Positions 18,436-27,483 of a stretch of 64,000 bases of DNA are shown here, one piece after another; the first letter of the stretch is position 1; every line of letters begins with the position of its first letter. The notes under the pieces are model-generated. The model did no database searches and was not told the DNA's origin. It saw nothing but the letters and a program-made list of their open reading frames with translations. Both the position numbers and the translations under genes were made by a program. Source of the stretch: Proteobacteria bacterium ST_bin11. Its GTDB lineage: Bacteria; Pseudomonadota; Gammaproteobacteria; Methylococcales; Methylomonadaceae. Location: positions 62,001-126,000 of the forward strand of contig MSXO01000006.1 in the NCBI GenBank assembly GCA_002083615.1, written 5' to 3'.

Positions 18436-19608
18436 ATGTCGATACGCGTTTCGCCGAAAACCTGGTATCTGATCCACAAATGGACCAGCCTGATTTGCAC
18501 GCTGTTCATGCTGCTGCTGTGCCTGACCGGCTTGCCGTTGATATTTGCCGAGGAAATCGATCAAGCACTGGGGCGTAGCGTAGAACTTCCGCCGCTAAAG
18601 GCCAGCGAAGCCCGCGCCGATCTGGACGCCATCGTCGCCGATGCGCAAGCGCGCAAGCCAGGTCATGTCGCCCAGTTCCTGTTGGGCGACGCCGAGGAGC
18701 CAAACTTGTTGTCGGTACGATTGGGCGAAAGCGTCGCCGCCCCTGACGCCTCGGCCTTTTACAGTTATGACGCTCGGAGCGGCGCGTTTCTATTGGATTA
18801 TCCGTTGGCCGAAGGCTTTATGAATATCATCTTGCGCCTGCATATCGATATGTTCGCCGGTTTGCCGGGCATGCTGTTTCTAGGAGCGATGGGCGTATTA
18901 TTGGTGACCTCGCTGGTATCCGGCGCCATCGTGTACGGCTATTACATGCGTAAATTGCCGTTCGGCACGGTACGCCGCCAACGTTCGCCGCGACTGAAAT
19001 GGCTGGATCTGCACAATCTGCTCGGCATCGTCACGCTGGTCTGGTTTCTAGCGGTCGGTTTGACTGGCGTCGTCAACACGCTGGCCGAGCCGATCTTCAG
19101 TCACTGGCAAGCCACCGAGCTGGCGGAGATGCTGGCGCCTTACCGCAACCAGCCTGCACATAGCGGTACGCTATCAGTGCAAAAAGCCTGGGCCGCCGCG
19201 CAACAGGCCGCGCCGGACATGAGCTTGAGCTTCATGGCTTTTCCCGGCAACGACTTTGCCGGCCCTAACCAGTTTGTCGCCTTCATGCAAGGCACTACGC
19301 CGCTGACGTCCAAACTGTTGTTGCCGATCATGATAGACGCCTCTTCCAGTCAAGTCTTAGAAACCCGCAATTTGCCGGTTTACGTCAGCGCGCTACTGCT
19401 GTCCAAACCGCTGCATTTCGGTAACTACGGCGGACTACCCTTAAAAATACTCTGGACCTTGTTGGATGGCATTTGCATCGCGGTGCTGATCAGCGGTTTA
19501 TATCTGTGGTTGACAACACGCAAAACTTTATTCGAAACCCGCTTTGACCAACTGGATAGGGAAGCGAAAGATAACTTGGCACTTAACCCGCAGGAACAGG
19601 CCGAGTGA
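18436..19608 (+). CDS. PepSY-associated membrane protein (siderophore/iron reductase-like)
   Basis: A 390-residue inner-membrane protein of the PepSY_TM family. Four membrane segments are visible: about 17-37 (LICTLFMLLLCLTGLPLIF), 145-170, 195-220 and 335-360. PepSY parts lie between the helices in the periplasm, and histidines such as HKW, LHID and DLHNLLG could bind heme. Members of the family next to siderophore receptors are thought to reduce ferric siderophores at the membrane; this is inferred from context. It follows the receptor by 24 bases and its stop overlaps the next start (GTGA). Confidence 0.88.
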   Translation: MSIRVSPKTWYLIHKWTSLICTLFMLLLCLTGLPLIFAEEIDQALGRSVELPPLKASEARADLDAIVADAQARKPGHVAQFLLGDAEEPNLLSVRLGESVAAPDASAFYSYDARSGAFLLDYPLAEGFMNIILRLHIDMFAGLPGMLFLGAMGVLLVTSLVSGAIVYGYYMRKLPFGTVRRQRSPRLKWLDLHNLLGIVTLVWFLAVGLTGVVNTLAEPIFSHWQATELAEMLAPYRNQPAHSGTLSVQKAWAAAQQAAPDMSLSFMAFPGNDFAGPNQFVAFMQGTTPLTSKLLLPIMIDASSSQVLETRNLPVYVSALLLSKPLHFGNYGGLPLKILWTLLDGICIAVLISGLYLWLTTRKTLFETRFDQLDREAKDNLALNPQEQAE

Positions 19609-19790
19609 AGATGAAGAGAGGCCGGACCCGCCTGCAAATTTGGGGGATGCCTCTAGTGCTGGGCGTCGCCAGCATGAACGGTTTGCTATGGGCACTGCTA
19701 TCCGACGGCATCGGCGATGTGCTGTCCTGGTCAATGCTGGCGATGCCGATAGCTGTCGCTTATTGTTTTGGCTTGGGCCTGAATAAATAG
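19605..19790 (+). CDS. small two-helix membrane protein
   Basis: A 61-residue protein with two predicted membrane segments (about 11-32 and 38-58; PLVLGVASMNGLLWALL and WSMLAMPIAVAYCFGLGL). The GTG at 19605 overlaps the stop of the PepSY gene, and an ATG two codons on is an alternative start. Short membrane proteins of this kind often follow PepSY genes in iron-uptake operons. Its function is unknown; a role as a partner of the PepSY protein is inferred from coupling. Confidence 0.7.
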   Translation: MKMKRGRTRLQIWGMPLVLGVASMNGLLWALLSDGIGDVLSWSMLAMPIAVAYCFGLGLNK

Positions 19791-19871
19791 TGCTTTAGAA
19801 CGAAGAAACGCGGAAAAAGGCGGGAATTGAGCCTCCAGCCTCTATAACAAATCTCGAAACATTAATAAACC

Positions 19872-19902
19872 AGCCACCTAGCAATTGCGTGCCAGGCAGC
19901 CA
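19872..19902 (+). repeat. AGCCA-rich leader motif, copy C
   Basis: AGCCACCTAGC (19872-19882) and GCCAGGCAGCCA (19891-19902) lie about 155 bases before the heme receptor ATG. It matches copies B and D except in the spacer. Confidence 0.5.
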
Positions 19903-20056
19903 TCAATTTCAAACCGAAGCTGATCGCTGGAGCTGCCATGCAAACAGTCGAATACCCTCGTTGTAAATCCGCCGCCAAACCGACGGGACTTTTAAAAAAA
20001 CTAGCGCTGAGCAACAAAACGCGCACTGCTGACTCCGTCAGTGCCGAGGACACAAC

Positions 20057-22453
20057 ATGGCGTTCGCGCTAAAAAGCCCGGCAATGCTTGCGTTTTGTTT
20101 AACGCTGCTGAGCGTCGATGCCAAGGCTGCTGCGGAATCCACGCCGCCGCAAGTCGGCGATCCGCAAGCGGACCCGGAAGCCATCGAACTGGAAACTGTC
20201 AACGTGAAAGCCAGAGTGGAAAAGCCGGCGACTAAACTAGCCCCCGGCACCGAATCGACCATAGACGCCGCAACGATAGAACAGCGCATAGTGCGTAACA
20301 TCAAGGATCTGATTCGCTACGAACCCGGCGTCAATGTCGGCAACGACCCGCAACGTTTCGGGGCCAGCGGCTTTACCATACGCGGACTAGGCGGCAACCG
20401 GGTTTTGATGCAGATCGACGGCGTGCGACTGCCGGAAGCCTTCCGCATCGGCTCGTTTGCCAGCGCCAACCGTAACGCAGTGGACATGGACGCCTTAAAA
20501 GCGGTGGAAATCGTCCGCGGTTCCGGCTCGGCTTATTACGGCGGCGACGCGATGGGCGGCACCATCAACTTCGTCACCAAAGACCCGCAGGATTATCTAA
20601 GCGTATTTGGCAAGGATTATTACACCGGCGTGAAGATTAATTACAACACCACCGACAACGGCTTCGTGCAGACCGGCACCATCGCCGGCGCGCTGGGTGG
20701 CTGGGAAAGCATGGTGCTATTCACCCACAATCAAAGTAACGAGACCGATAACAAGGGCACGGCGGATTTCGCCGACCGCCGCCGCACGACGCCCAGCCCG
20801 CAGGAAAACGGCAGCTATAACCTGCTAGCGAAGCTGCTGTACCGTTTTAACGACGACAACGTGTTGCGCCTGACCGGCGAATGGCTGGACAGTCGATCCG
20901 ATATCGACGCGTTGTATCTGCGCGGTACCGACATCAGCCTGCGCAACGTCAACAGCATGCTCACCACCGATACCCAATCGCGTTGGCGGCTGACGCTGGA
21001 TCACACCTTAAAGCATCTGGATACGCCGCTGTTCAACGATGTGTTGTGGAAGTTTTACACGCAAAAATCCGCTACCGGGCAACTCACTCTGCAAGATCGC
21101 ACCGCCAACGTGGACGGCAACACGCTCACCGAGCGGATTTTCGATTTTGCCAACGACGACTTCGGCGGCGAATTAAAACTGGGTAAAACCTTCGGTCTCG
21201 GTGAAAGCCTGCATACACTGCAATACGGCGGCCAAATCAGTAAAAACAGCATAGCGCAACAACGCGACGGCAGCTTTATCTGCGTCAGCGGTTCGGTTAA
21301 CCCTCGCACCGGACGCCCCAATATGATTTGTCCCAAAGGCCGGATCAGCAAGTCCGTAACGCCGGACGAATTTCCGGTACGGGACTTTCCGCTATCGACG
21401 GTAACCAAAGCCGGCGCGTATATCGAAGACGCCATCAGCCTGTTTGATAAACGCATCGAACTGATCCCCGGCGGTCGCTGGGAATATTTTCGCTTGTTGC
21501 CGAAAACCGACTATCTGTTCGACAAGGCGTCCGCAGCAGCTGTCGCGGAAGGCTCCGACCCGATAGTACCCAGTATTATCGATGCCAACACCTTTTTACC
21601 CAAATTCGGTGCTTTGCTGCATCTGAACCAGATATTCACTGTGCACGGCCAGTATACCCATGGCTTTCGCGGCCCGAACTTTAGCGAAAGCAATCTCGGG
21701 TTTACCAACATAACCGGCGGTTACAGCAATCTACCCAATTACAATATTCAGCCGGAAACCAGCGTCGGCGCCGAAGTCGGACTGCGCGGACAAGGTGCCG
21801 CCGGGACTTTCGACGTAAGCCTGTTTCGTAACGATTACGAGCAATTCATCTACAACGCAGTGATTTGCAACCCGGCCACGGCGTCTTGTCCGCCGCTGGG
21901 CTTTACAACTTACCAGACCATCAATAGCCCCGACCCAATTCGGATTCAGGGCATCGAAATGAAAAGTCAATTTTATCTGGACTGGCTAAATCCTTCTCTA
22001 ATGGGTACCAGTCTGCTGCTCAGCGGCTCCTTCAGCGAAGGCATGAATTTAAAGACGCAACGTAGCGACGACGAAGCCCTCAGACAGATTAGCCCGATGA
22101 AAGCAGTTATCGGCCTGCGCTACGACCAACCCGGCAATGACTGGGGCACGGAATTGAATCTGACCTTAGTCGGAGCCAAACAAGCCAATACCGCGCCGAC
22201 GGACGCCGAGTTTCTGCCTAGCGGTTACGGCGTGATCGACTTCAACGCTTACTACAACCCCAGCAAGCATATCGGCTTCAACTTCGGGGTATTCAACCTA
22301 TTTGACAAGAAATATATCGACTGGGAAGACATCAATACCCGAGCCGGCGACCCGCATACCACCTTAGGAAATTTCGCCGATGCAGAATATTGGGCCGACC
22401 GCTTCTCGCGACCAGGCCGTAATGTGGGCGTCACGGTAAAACTGGCTTTTTGA
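20057..22453 (+). CDS. TonB-dependent heme/hemoglobin receptor
   Basis: An outer-membrane receptor of the heme/hemoglobin/transferrin group, 798 residues. After a signal peptide (LAFCLTLLSVDAKA) comes a TonB box (ETVNVKAR), a plug domain (IRNIKD-like start, FTIRGLGGNRVLMQIDGVRLPE, VEIVRGSGSAYYGGDAMGGTINFVTKD) and a barrel. GFRGPNFSESNLG in the barrel corresponds to the FRAP-type segment of heme receptors. The protein ends in VTVKLAF. The neighbours are heme-specific (HmuS, HugZ, HmuTUV downstream), which supports heme as the ligand. The next short gene follows within 15 bases. Confidence 0.92.
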   Translation: MAFALKSPAMLAFCLTLLSVDAKAAAESTPPQVGDPQADPEAIELETVNVKARVEKPATKLAPGTESTIDAATIEQRIVRNIKDLIRYEPGVNVGNDPQRFGASGFTIRGLGGNRVLMQIDGVRLPEAFRIGSFASANRNAVDMDALKAVEIVRGSGSAYYGGDAMGGTINFVTKDPQDYLSVFGKDYYTGVKINYNTTDNGFVQTGTIAGALGGWESMVLFTHNQSNETDNKGTADFADRRRTTPSPQENGSYNLLAKLLYRFNDDNVLRLTGEWLDSRSDIDALYLRGTDISLRNVNSMLTTDTQSRWRLTLDHTLKHLDTPLFNDVLWKFYTQKSATGQLTLQDRTANVDGNTLTERIFDFANDDFGGELKLGKTFGLGESLHTLQYGGQISKNSIAQQRDGSFICVSGSVNPRTGRPNMICPKGRISKSVTPDEFPVRDFPLSTVTKAGAYIEDAISLFDKRIELIPGGRWEYFRLLPKTDYLFDKASAAAVAEGSDPIVPSIIDANTFLPKFGALLHLNQIFTVHGQYTHGFRGPNFSESNLGFTNITGGYSNLPNYNIQPETSVGAEVGLRGQGAAGTFDVSLFRNDYEQFIYNAVICNPATASCPPLGFTTYQTINSPDPIRIQGIEMKSQFYLDWLNPSLMGTSLLLSGSFSEGMNLKTQRSDDEALRQISPMKAVIGLRYDQPGNDWGTELNLTLVGAKQANTAPTDAEFLPSGYGVIDFNAYYNPSKHIGFNFGVFNLFDKKYIDWEDINTRAGDPHTTLGNFADAEYWADRFSRPGRNVGVTVKLAF

Positions 22454-22467
22454 TGGAGAAAAATCTT

Positions 22468-22707
22468 ATGTCCAGGGGATACAGGGCCAAGAAAGAGGCC
22501 CAAAAAAAATTGGAAACGCTGTTCGAAGAATTACTGGAGCACGAAGGTTTCGGCGAGCTGCGGGTAGACATGCGGCTGTTAAAGCGCGGGCAAAAGGAAG
22601 TGATCATCTATTGCGGCAAACAGTACCGGTATGTCCTGGACTTTCAGGTGCAAGACGCAGCGACCGGTAATCGCGATACCAACCTGAGTATCGAATGCCT
22701 AGAGTAA
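22468..22707 (+). CDS. small hypothetical protein in the heme operon
   Basis: A 79-residue charged protein that I do not recognise. The N-terminal half is a likely helix (AKKEAQKKLETLFEELLEHEGFG); the rest alternates like beta strands (KEVIIYCGKQYRYVLDF). I place the start at 22468 because GGAG lies nine bases before it; an in-frame ATG at 22453 overlaps the receptor stop and is an alternative. There is no signal peptide, so it is probably cytoplasmic. Its position between the heme receptor and the PEP-CTERM gene suggests shared control. Confidence 0.75.
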   Translation: MSRGYRAKKEAQKKLETLFEELLEHEGFGELRVDMRLLKRGQKEVIIYCGKQYRYVLDFQVQDAATGNRDTNLSIECLE

Positions 22708-22730
22708 CACTGAGTTGTAAATTTCCGCCA

Positions 22731-22780
22731 CCGCAAAGCAATCAATTACTGCGGATAGCCGGCTTGGGGCCGAAACGACG
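22731..22780 (+). promoter_or_regulatory. leader element resembling part of a c-di-GMP-I (GEMM) riboswitch
   Basis: The leader of the PEP-CTERM gene has CCGCAAAGC, then GGATAGCCGGC-n5-GGCCGAAA, in the order seen in the 3' half of GEMM riboswitches (CGCAAAGCC ... GTAGCCGGGTTACCGA). The 5' half (AGGGCAAACC) is not visible. It could equally be a PEP-CTERM leader of another kind. Confidence 0.25.
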
Positions 22781-22858
22781 GAAGGTATTTTTGACGAAAG
22801 CAACGGATCGTCTTCGCGGTGAAGAGATACGTCAATTTATTCACATAGGAAACAAACC

Positions 22859-23590
22859 ATGAAAACTGTAAAAAAACTGACTCTAATCGCCGGCCTGTTG
22901 GCCGTTTCCGGCAGCGCTTCGGCCGACTTGACCAATGGTCCCGACCCCTATGCCACGGCCTATGGTTTCGATACCCCAACCGAAGCCGCCTGGGGCGGCT
23001 GGACCCGTGGCGATACCGGCACCCTTTATGCGGAATGGGATACCTTTGTGGATAGTTCATATCCCGGCACCCGCACTGCCGCGCCAGATGTGGGCAGCGC
23101 CGGCACCACCGACGCCAATATCGGCTGGAATGCGGGCACATTCGCGGCCGGATCGGGCAATTTGTACAGCTTTAGCGTCACTCAGAGATTCACAGCCTCG
23201 CTTAGCGGCTCTACCAACAACGAGCCCTTAAGAGCAGCCTTGCAATTCGAAACCTGGGGCGTGCAGATGGACTACAACAGTTTGCTACTGAATGGCGTAG
23301 CGCCGACCTTCGCGACGCAAACTTTCTACGATGACGGCTACGAAAGTTCGTTCGGCCCCGTCGAATTGGTGCAATACCTAGCCTATTGGGACCTATCCGG
23401 ACCGGCAAGCAATTATCTGTTCTCGTTCAACAGCGCCGGACATAGCTTGAGTTTGGGCCAAGTCGCTATCGACATCGGTCCCAGCACCGCTCCAATAACC
23501 GCTGTCCCGCTGCCGGCGGCTGTATGGCTGTTCGGCGCTGGCTTAATGGGCTTTCTGGGTTTGAATCGTAAAAAACACCTGGCGGCATAG
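22859..23590 (+). CDS. exported VPLPA-CTERM (PEP-CTERM) sorting protein
   Basis: A 243-residue secreted protein. It has a signal peptide (LTLIAGLLAVSGSASA, cleaved about residue 21), a beta-rich mature domain with no cysteine and almost no histidine, and a C-terminal sorting tag. The tag is VPLPAAVWLFGAGLMGFLGL followed by NRKK, the VPLPA variant of the PEP-CTERM signal, which is processed by exosortase so the protein goes to the envelope or surface. The ligand and role of the main domain are unknown. AGGA lies ten bases before the ATG. It sits inside the heme uptake series, between the receptor and hmuS, and is bounded by its own leader element and a hairpin. Confidence 0.9.
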   Translation: MKTVKKLTLIAGLLAVSGSASADLTNGPDPYATAYGFDTPTEAAWGGWTRGDTGTLYAEWDTFVDSSYPGTRTAAPDVGSAGTTDANIGWNAGTFAAGSGNLYSFSVTQRFTASLSGSTNNEPLRAALQFETWGVQMDYNSLLLNGVAPTFATQTFYDDGYESSFGPVELVQYLAYWDLSGPASNYLFSFNSAGHSLSLGQVAIDIGPSTAPITAVPLPAAVWLFGAGLMGFLGLNRKKHLAA

Positions 23591-23606
23591 ACGTCGACAA
23601 GTAAAC

Positions 23607-23642
23607 GCTTTGCATCCGAGCCGCGCTGCCAGGATGCAAAGC
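23607..23642 (+). terminator. hairpin after the PEP-CTERM gene
   Basis: GCTTTGCATCC and GGATGCAAAGC make a perfect 11-base stem with a 14-base loop, 16 bases past the stop. C-rich sequence rather than T follows. It probably marks a transcript end or a processing point before hmuS. Confidence 0.6.
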
Positions 23643-23699
23643 CCCCACTTGCGATGCCCTGGAAACAGACATCGCATTCGCTTAACGGAGCTCAGCGTA

Positions 23700-24713
23700 A
23701 TGGCAAAATCCATGACTAAACATCCCGTACCCATCGCGGACACTTTGAAACAAGCTTGGCAAGATCTGCGCGCCGATCATCCGCATATGCGGATTCGCGA
23801 CGCCGCAGCGACATTGGGGGTCAGTGAAGCCGAATTACTGGCAACCGACTGCGGCAACCGGGTCACCCGTTTGCAGGAAGACTGGCCCGCGCTATTAAGC
23901 GCGGTCGGCACGCTAGGCCCGGTCATGGCTTTAACCCGCAACGCTTTTGCCGTTCACGAAAAAACGGGGCCCTACGAGGATTTACTCTCTTGTGAACACT
24001 CGACTCTGATTTCCGGACACAATATCGACTTGTGTCTTAGAACCGGCGTTTGGCACTCTGGTTTCGCAGTGATGGAAGAAACGCATATCGGCCCGCGCCG
24101 CAGCCTACAATTTTTCGATACAACCGGCGACGCGATGCACAAGATTTACCTCACCGAGTATTCCCATGCCGACCGTTACCAGGGAATGATCGACATTTTT
24201 CGTGCAGACGATCAGTCCCCCCATCTGGAACTACCCACCGACGGCGCCAAGCCGGCGCTCGACGCCCTCGCCTCATCACAGGATTTGCCGGAACGCTGGC
24301 GTCGTTTGCTGCTTGCCGACACGACCGAGGCTACTCTGATAGGCCGCATTGCCGCGTCGGCGCTGCGCGAGCTCATGGGGCAACTGTCTGGACTGCTGTT
24401 GCCGATCCAAATTCTAGTCAGCAATGGCGGCGCCATGCAACTGCACGACGGCCCGATTGAAAAACTGAAAATTACCGGACCCTGGTTCAATGTCCTCGAT
24501 CAGGGCTTCAATCTACATCTTAACGAAATGGCGATGGCCGGCGCGGACATCGTCCGACTCACTTACCAACAGCGGGATTTGACCGGCCTGCTGGTTCGTG
24601 ACCAAAACCAGCAGACCATCTTGACCATTGCAGGGCAATTCGACGAAGCCGATGGCGAAAGCACTTTATGGCGCGACTTGCTATTAGCCTTGCCTGATAT
24701 AGCGCGAGTTTAG
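23700..24713 (+). CDS. hmuS: hemin-degrading factor HmuS/HemS family
   Basis: A cytoplasmic protein of 337 residues that binds imported heme and in related systems traffics or breaks it down. The HemS fold is a duplicated domain, seen here as residues about 5-165 and 180-335. LKQAWQDLRADHPHMRIRDAAATLGVSEAELLAT is the typical start, and VLDQGFNLHLNEMAMAGADIVR is a conserved C-terminal segment. The frame extends 30 codons upstream, but the ATG at 23700 has GGAG nine bases before it and matches the family. hugZ follows after 80 bases. Confidence 0.9.
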   Translation: MAKSMTKHPVPIADTLKQAWQDLRADHPHMRIRDAAATLGVSEAELLATDCGNRVTRLQEDWPALLSAVGTLGPVMALTRNAFAVHEKTGPYEDLLSCEHSTLISGHNIDLCLRTGVWHSGFAVMEETHIGPRRSLQFFDTTGDAMHKIYLTEYSHADRYQGMIDIFRADDQSPHLELPTDGAKPALDALASSQDLPERWRRLLLADTTEATLIGRIAASALRELMGQLSGLLLPIQILVSNGGAMQLHDGPIEKLKITGPWFNVLDQGFNLHLNEMAMAGADIVRLTYQQRDLTGLLVRDQNQQTILTIAGQFDEADGESTLWRDLLLALPDIARV

Positions 24714-24793
24714 AGTAGCGACGAAAATTTTTCGCCTCTAGCTAGGCCCATGGCCATTGCATTTTATTCATACCCTCAAAACAGGAAATCAGC

Positions 24794-25333
24794 ATGAACG
24801 ACAAAACCATCGATCTCGAACAAGTCAGAGCCGCCTATACCGCGCTGCCACAAACATTTTCCTCCACATTAATGGCCACGGTCAGCGCCTCCGGCGAACC
24901 CGAAGCCAGTTACGCCGCCTATGTAAGGCACAACGGTCATTATTACGTGTATGTCAGCGAACTATCGGCGCATACCCAAAACCTGTTAAGTAACGGCCGG
25001 GTTTGTCTGTTATTCGTCGAGGACGAAGACAAAGCCGCACATTTATTCGCCCGACAGCGGGTTACCTATCAATGCTTGGCCGGCGAAATCGACCGCGATA
25101 CCGACACGTTTGAATACATCATGGGCTTATTCGAGGAAAAGTTCGGCGCATTCATGAAGCAGCTACAAAAAATGCAAGACTTTCATCTGTTTCGCATCAA
25201 GCCGCAGCGCGGCAGTTTCGTGCAAGGTTTTGCTAAAGCGTTTTCGATAGAAGGGGACGATCTGGCGCAAATCCGCCACGTCAACGATGTCGGCCATAAG
25301 GAGCGTAAAACCGAAGCCGACGCCCCGGCTTAA
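24794..25333 (+). CDS. hugZ: HugZ/HutZ-type heme utilisation protein
   Basis: A 179-residue split-barrel protein of the pyridoxamine-phosphate-oxidase-like fold. HugZ and HutZ bind heme and help degrade it after uptake. Family features: the N-terminal strand pattern FSSTLMATVSASGEPEASYAAYV, the core SNGRVCLLFVEDEDKAAHLFARQRVTYQC, and the C-terminal GSFVQGFAKAFSIEGDDL. The gene lies between hmuS and the heme ABC transporter, which supports heme use over a role in vitamin B6 metabolism. Confidence 0.88.
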   Translation: MNDKTIDLEQVRAAYTALPQTFSSTLMATVSASGEPEASYAAYVRHNGHYYVYVSELSAHTQNLLSNGRVCLLFVEDEDKAAHLFARQRVTYQCLAGEIDRDTDTFEYIMGLFEEKFGAFMKQLQKMQDFHLFRIKPQRGSFVQGFAKAFSIEGDDLAQIRHVNDVGHKERKTEADAPA

Positions 25334-25493
25334 TTGCAAACCGAGATAACGCGTTAAGGCAAGGCATTCAGTGGGAACGGATTTTGGGCGATTCGGGTGA
25401 CTTTTAATAAGGCAATCTCTAAAGCCCACGGCCGACTATTTCCCGCGCCTACGGACAATTTAGAAACTAGTTAAAACTTCACAAAAGACCCTT

Positions 25494-26372
25494 ATGAAAA
25501 AGACTAACCCCCTGCTTTACCGGCTCGCGGTCATCGTCTGGCTATACTCGACTGCAGCGCCGGCCATCGCGGACAGCCCAAAGCGCATCGTCTCGGTCGG
25601 CGGCGCTTTGACTGAAATCATTTACGCCTTGCAAGGCGAAGCCAGTCTGGCCGGGGTGGATACCACCAGCTCGTGGCCGGAAGCCGCCAAACACTTGCCG
25701 CAAGTCGGTTACATGCGCAGCCTTTCAGCGGAAGGTATTTTGTCTTTAGCACCCGATCTAGTGCTCGTCAGTGCTCACGCCGGACCGCCTGCGGTGTTGG
25801 AGCAGATTCGCTCAGCCGGGGTCCCGGTGCAAACTATATCCGAGGAGTATTCCGAGCAAAGCGTGCTCAACAAAGTGTCGACGATTGCCGCCATAATCGG
25901 TAAACCGGGGGTCGGCGAAACCTTGGCGGCACAAATTCATGCCGATTTCAGCCACTTGGCGCAACTGCGCGGCCAATTTTATCGGCAACCCAGCGTGATG
26001 TTTTTCATGGCAGTCTCGCACGGCGCACCCTCGGTATCCGGTCGCGAAACTGCGGCGGACGCGATGATTCGATTGGCCGGCGGTGTCAATGCAATCGGCG
26101 ATTATGCCGGCAACAAACCTATCGGCAGCGAAGCCATCATCGCCGCAGCACCGGAGGTGATACTGCTGACCGAACTCACCCTAAACGCAGTGGGCGGCCT
26201 GGATAAGTTTTACCAACTGCCGGGGATTGCCCAAACCCCGGCAGGCCTAAATCGGCAGGTAATAGTGATGGATACGCTGGCGTTGCTGAGCTTCGGGCCG
26301 CGTAGTGGTCAAGCAGCGCTGGAACTGGCCGACCATTTACAAAAACCGGCCAATACCGCCACCACACCTTGA
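25494..26372 (+). CDS. hmuT: heme ABC transporter substrate-binding protein
   Basis: A periplasmic heme-binding protein of 292 residues in the TroA/BtuF-like helical-backbone class. It has a signal peptide (LAVIVWLYSTAAPAIA, cleaved about residue 26), then RIVSVGGALTEIIYAL, GVDTTSSWP, LSAEGILSLAPDLVL and SGRETAADAMIRLAGGVNAI, all typical of HmuT. It gives heme to the HmuUV transporter. The permease gene starts seven bases after its stop. Confidence 0.92.
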   Translation: MKKTNPLLYRLAVIVWLYSTAAPAIADSPKRIVSVGGALTEIIYALQGEASLAGVDTTSSWPEAAKHLPQVGYMRSLSAEGILSLAPDLVLVSAHAGPPAVLEQIRSAGVPVQTISEEYSEQSVLNKVSTIAAIIGKPGVGETLAAQIHADFSHLAQLRGQFYRQPSVMFFMAVSHGAPSVSGRETAADAMIRLAGGVNAIGDYAGNKPIGSEAIIAAAPEVILLTELTLNAVGGLDKFYQLPGIAQTPAGLNRQVIVMDTLALLSFGPRSGQAALELADHLQKPANTATTP

Positions 26373-26379
26373 TCAAAAC

Positions 26380-27483
26380 ATGACAACCAATTCGATTTAC
26401 CTATCCAATTCGGCCACGGGGCAGCGGCTCAATGCATTTGAGCAACGCCGCGCGGTTCTATTGATCGGCTTAGGATTATTGCTAATTCTGATCAGCCTAC
26501 TCTCTTTGGGAAGTGGCGCGGTGGCCATTTCTCCGGGCCAAGCCGGGGCGATTTTGGCCAAACTACTCCGCATAGACCTACCATGGACTTACGCCAACGA
26601 ACAACGCGCAGTGCTGGTTTCGATACGAGCACCGCGCTTACTAATGGGTTTACTTGTAGGCGCTACGTTAGCGATGTCCGGTGCGGCGATGCAGGGCTTG
26701 TTTCGCAACCCGCTGGCCGACCCAGCCTTGATCGGTATTTCCAGCGGCGCCGCACTGGCGGCAGTCGCTGTCATTGTTTTACAAACCAGTTTGTTCGCCA
26801 TTCCGAGCCGATTGTTGGGACACTATCTATTGCCTGTCGCGGCGATAGCCGGCGGCTTTGTAGTCAGTTGGCTGGTCTACCGCATCGCCAGCAGCAGCGA
26901 ACGTGTCGATATTGGTTCCTTGTTGCTGGCCGGTATCGCCATCAATGCCTTGGCGGGCTCCGCCACCGGCTTACTGGTCTATATAGCCAACGACGACCAG
27001 CTGCGTACCCTGACCTTCTGGAGCATGGGCAGCCTTAGCGGCACCACTTGGGCCGACCTGATATTGGCTGCACCGTTTCTCCTGCTGAGCCTTTTGCTAC
27101 TGCCGTTGCTGGCCGACGCGATGAATGCCTTATTGCTTGGCGAAGCGGAAGCCGGTCATTTGGGGTTTCCGGTGGAGCGGATGAAAACCACAATAATCGC
27201 CCTCGTGGCGCTGGGCGTAGGAGCAGCGGTGGCTTTGACTGGGGTAATTGGTTTCGTAGGCTTGGTGGTACCGCATATATTGCGTCTGGCGCTCGGTCCG
27301 GATCATCGCTGGCTCTTGCCCGGCTCGGCTTTGCTCGGCGCGTTGTTATTGCTGTGCGCTGACTATCTGGCCCGCAGTCTGGCAGCGCCCGCCGAGGTGC
27401 CCATCGGTATTATTACTGGCGTCCTGGGTAGCCCTTTCTTCTTGTGGCTGCTGTTCCGGCAAAAAATCATGGGACATCTATAG
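26380..27483 (+). CDS. hmuU: heme ABC transporter permease (FecCD type)
   Basis: An inner-membrane permease of 367 residues with about ten membrane helices. FecCD family motifs are clear: LRAPRLL-like SIRAPRLLMGLLVGATLAMSG, MQGLFRNPLADPALIGISSGAAL, LLAGIAINA, and the ATPase-contact loop GVGAAVALTGVIGFVGLVVPHILR. The frame extends further upstream into hmuT, but the ATG at 26380 avoids a long overlap. It is coupled to hmuV, which begins at the next base after the stop. Confidence 0.93.
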   Translation: MTTNSIYLSNSATGQRLNAFEQRRAVLLIGLGLLLILISLLSLGSGAVAISPGQAGAILAKLLRIDLPWTYANEQRAVLVSIRAPRLLMGLLVGATLAMSGAAMQGLFRNPLADPALIGISSGAALAAVAVIVLQTSLFAIPSRLLGHYLLPVAAIAGGFVVSWLVYRIASSSERVDIGSLLLAGIAINALAGSATGLLVYIANDDQLRTLTFWSMGSLSGTTWADLILAAPFLLLSLLLLPLLADAMNALLLGEAEAGHLGFPVERMKTTIIALVALGVGAAVALTGVIGFVGLVVPHILRLALGPDHRWLLPGSALLGALLLLCADYLARSLAAPAEVPIGIITGVLGSPFFLWLLFRQKIMGHL

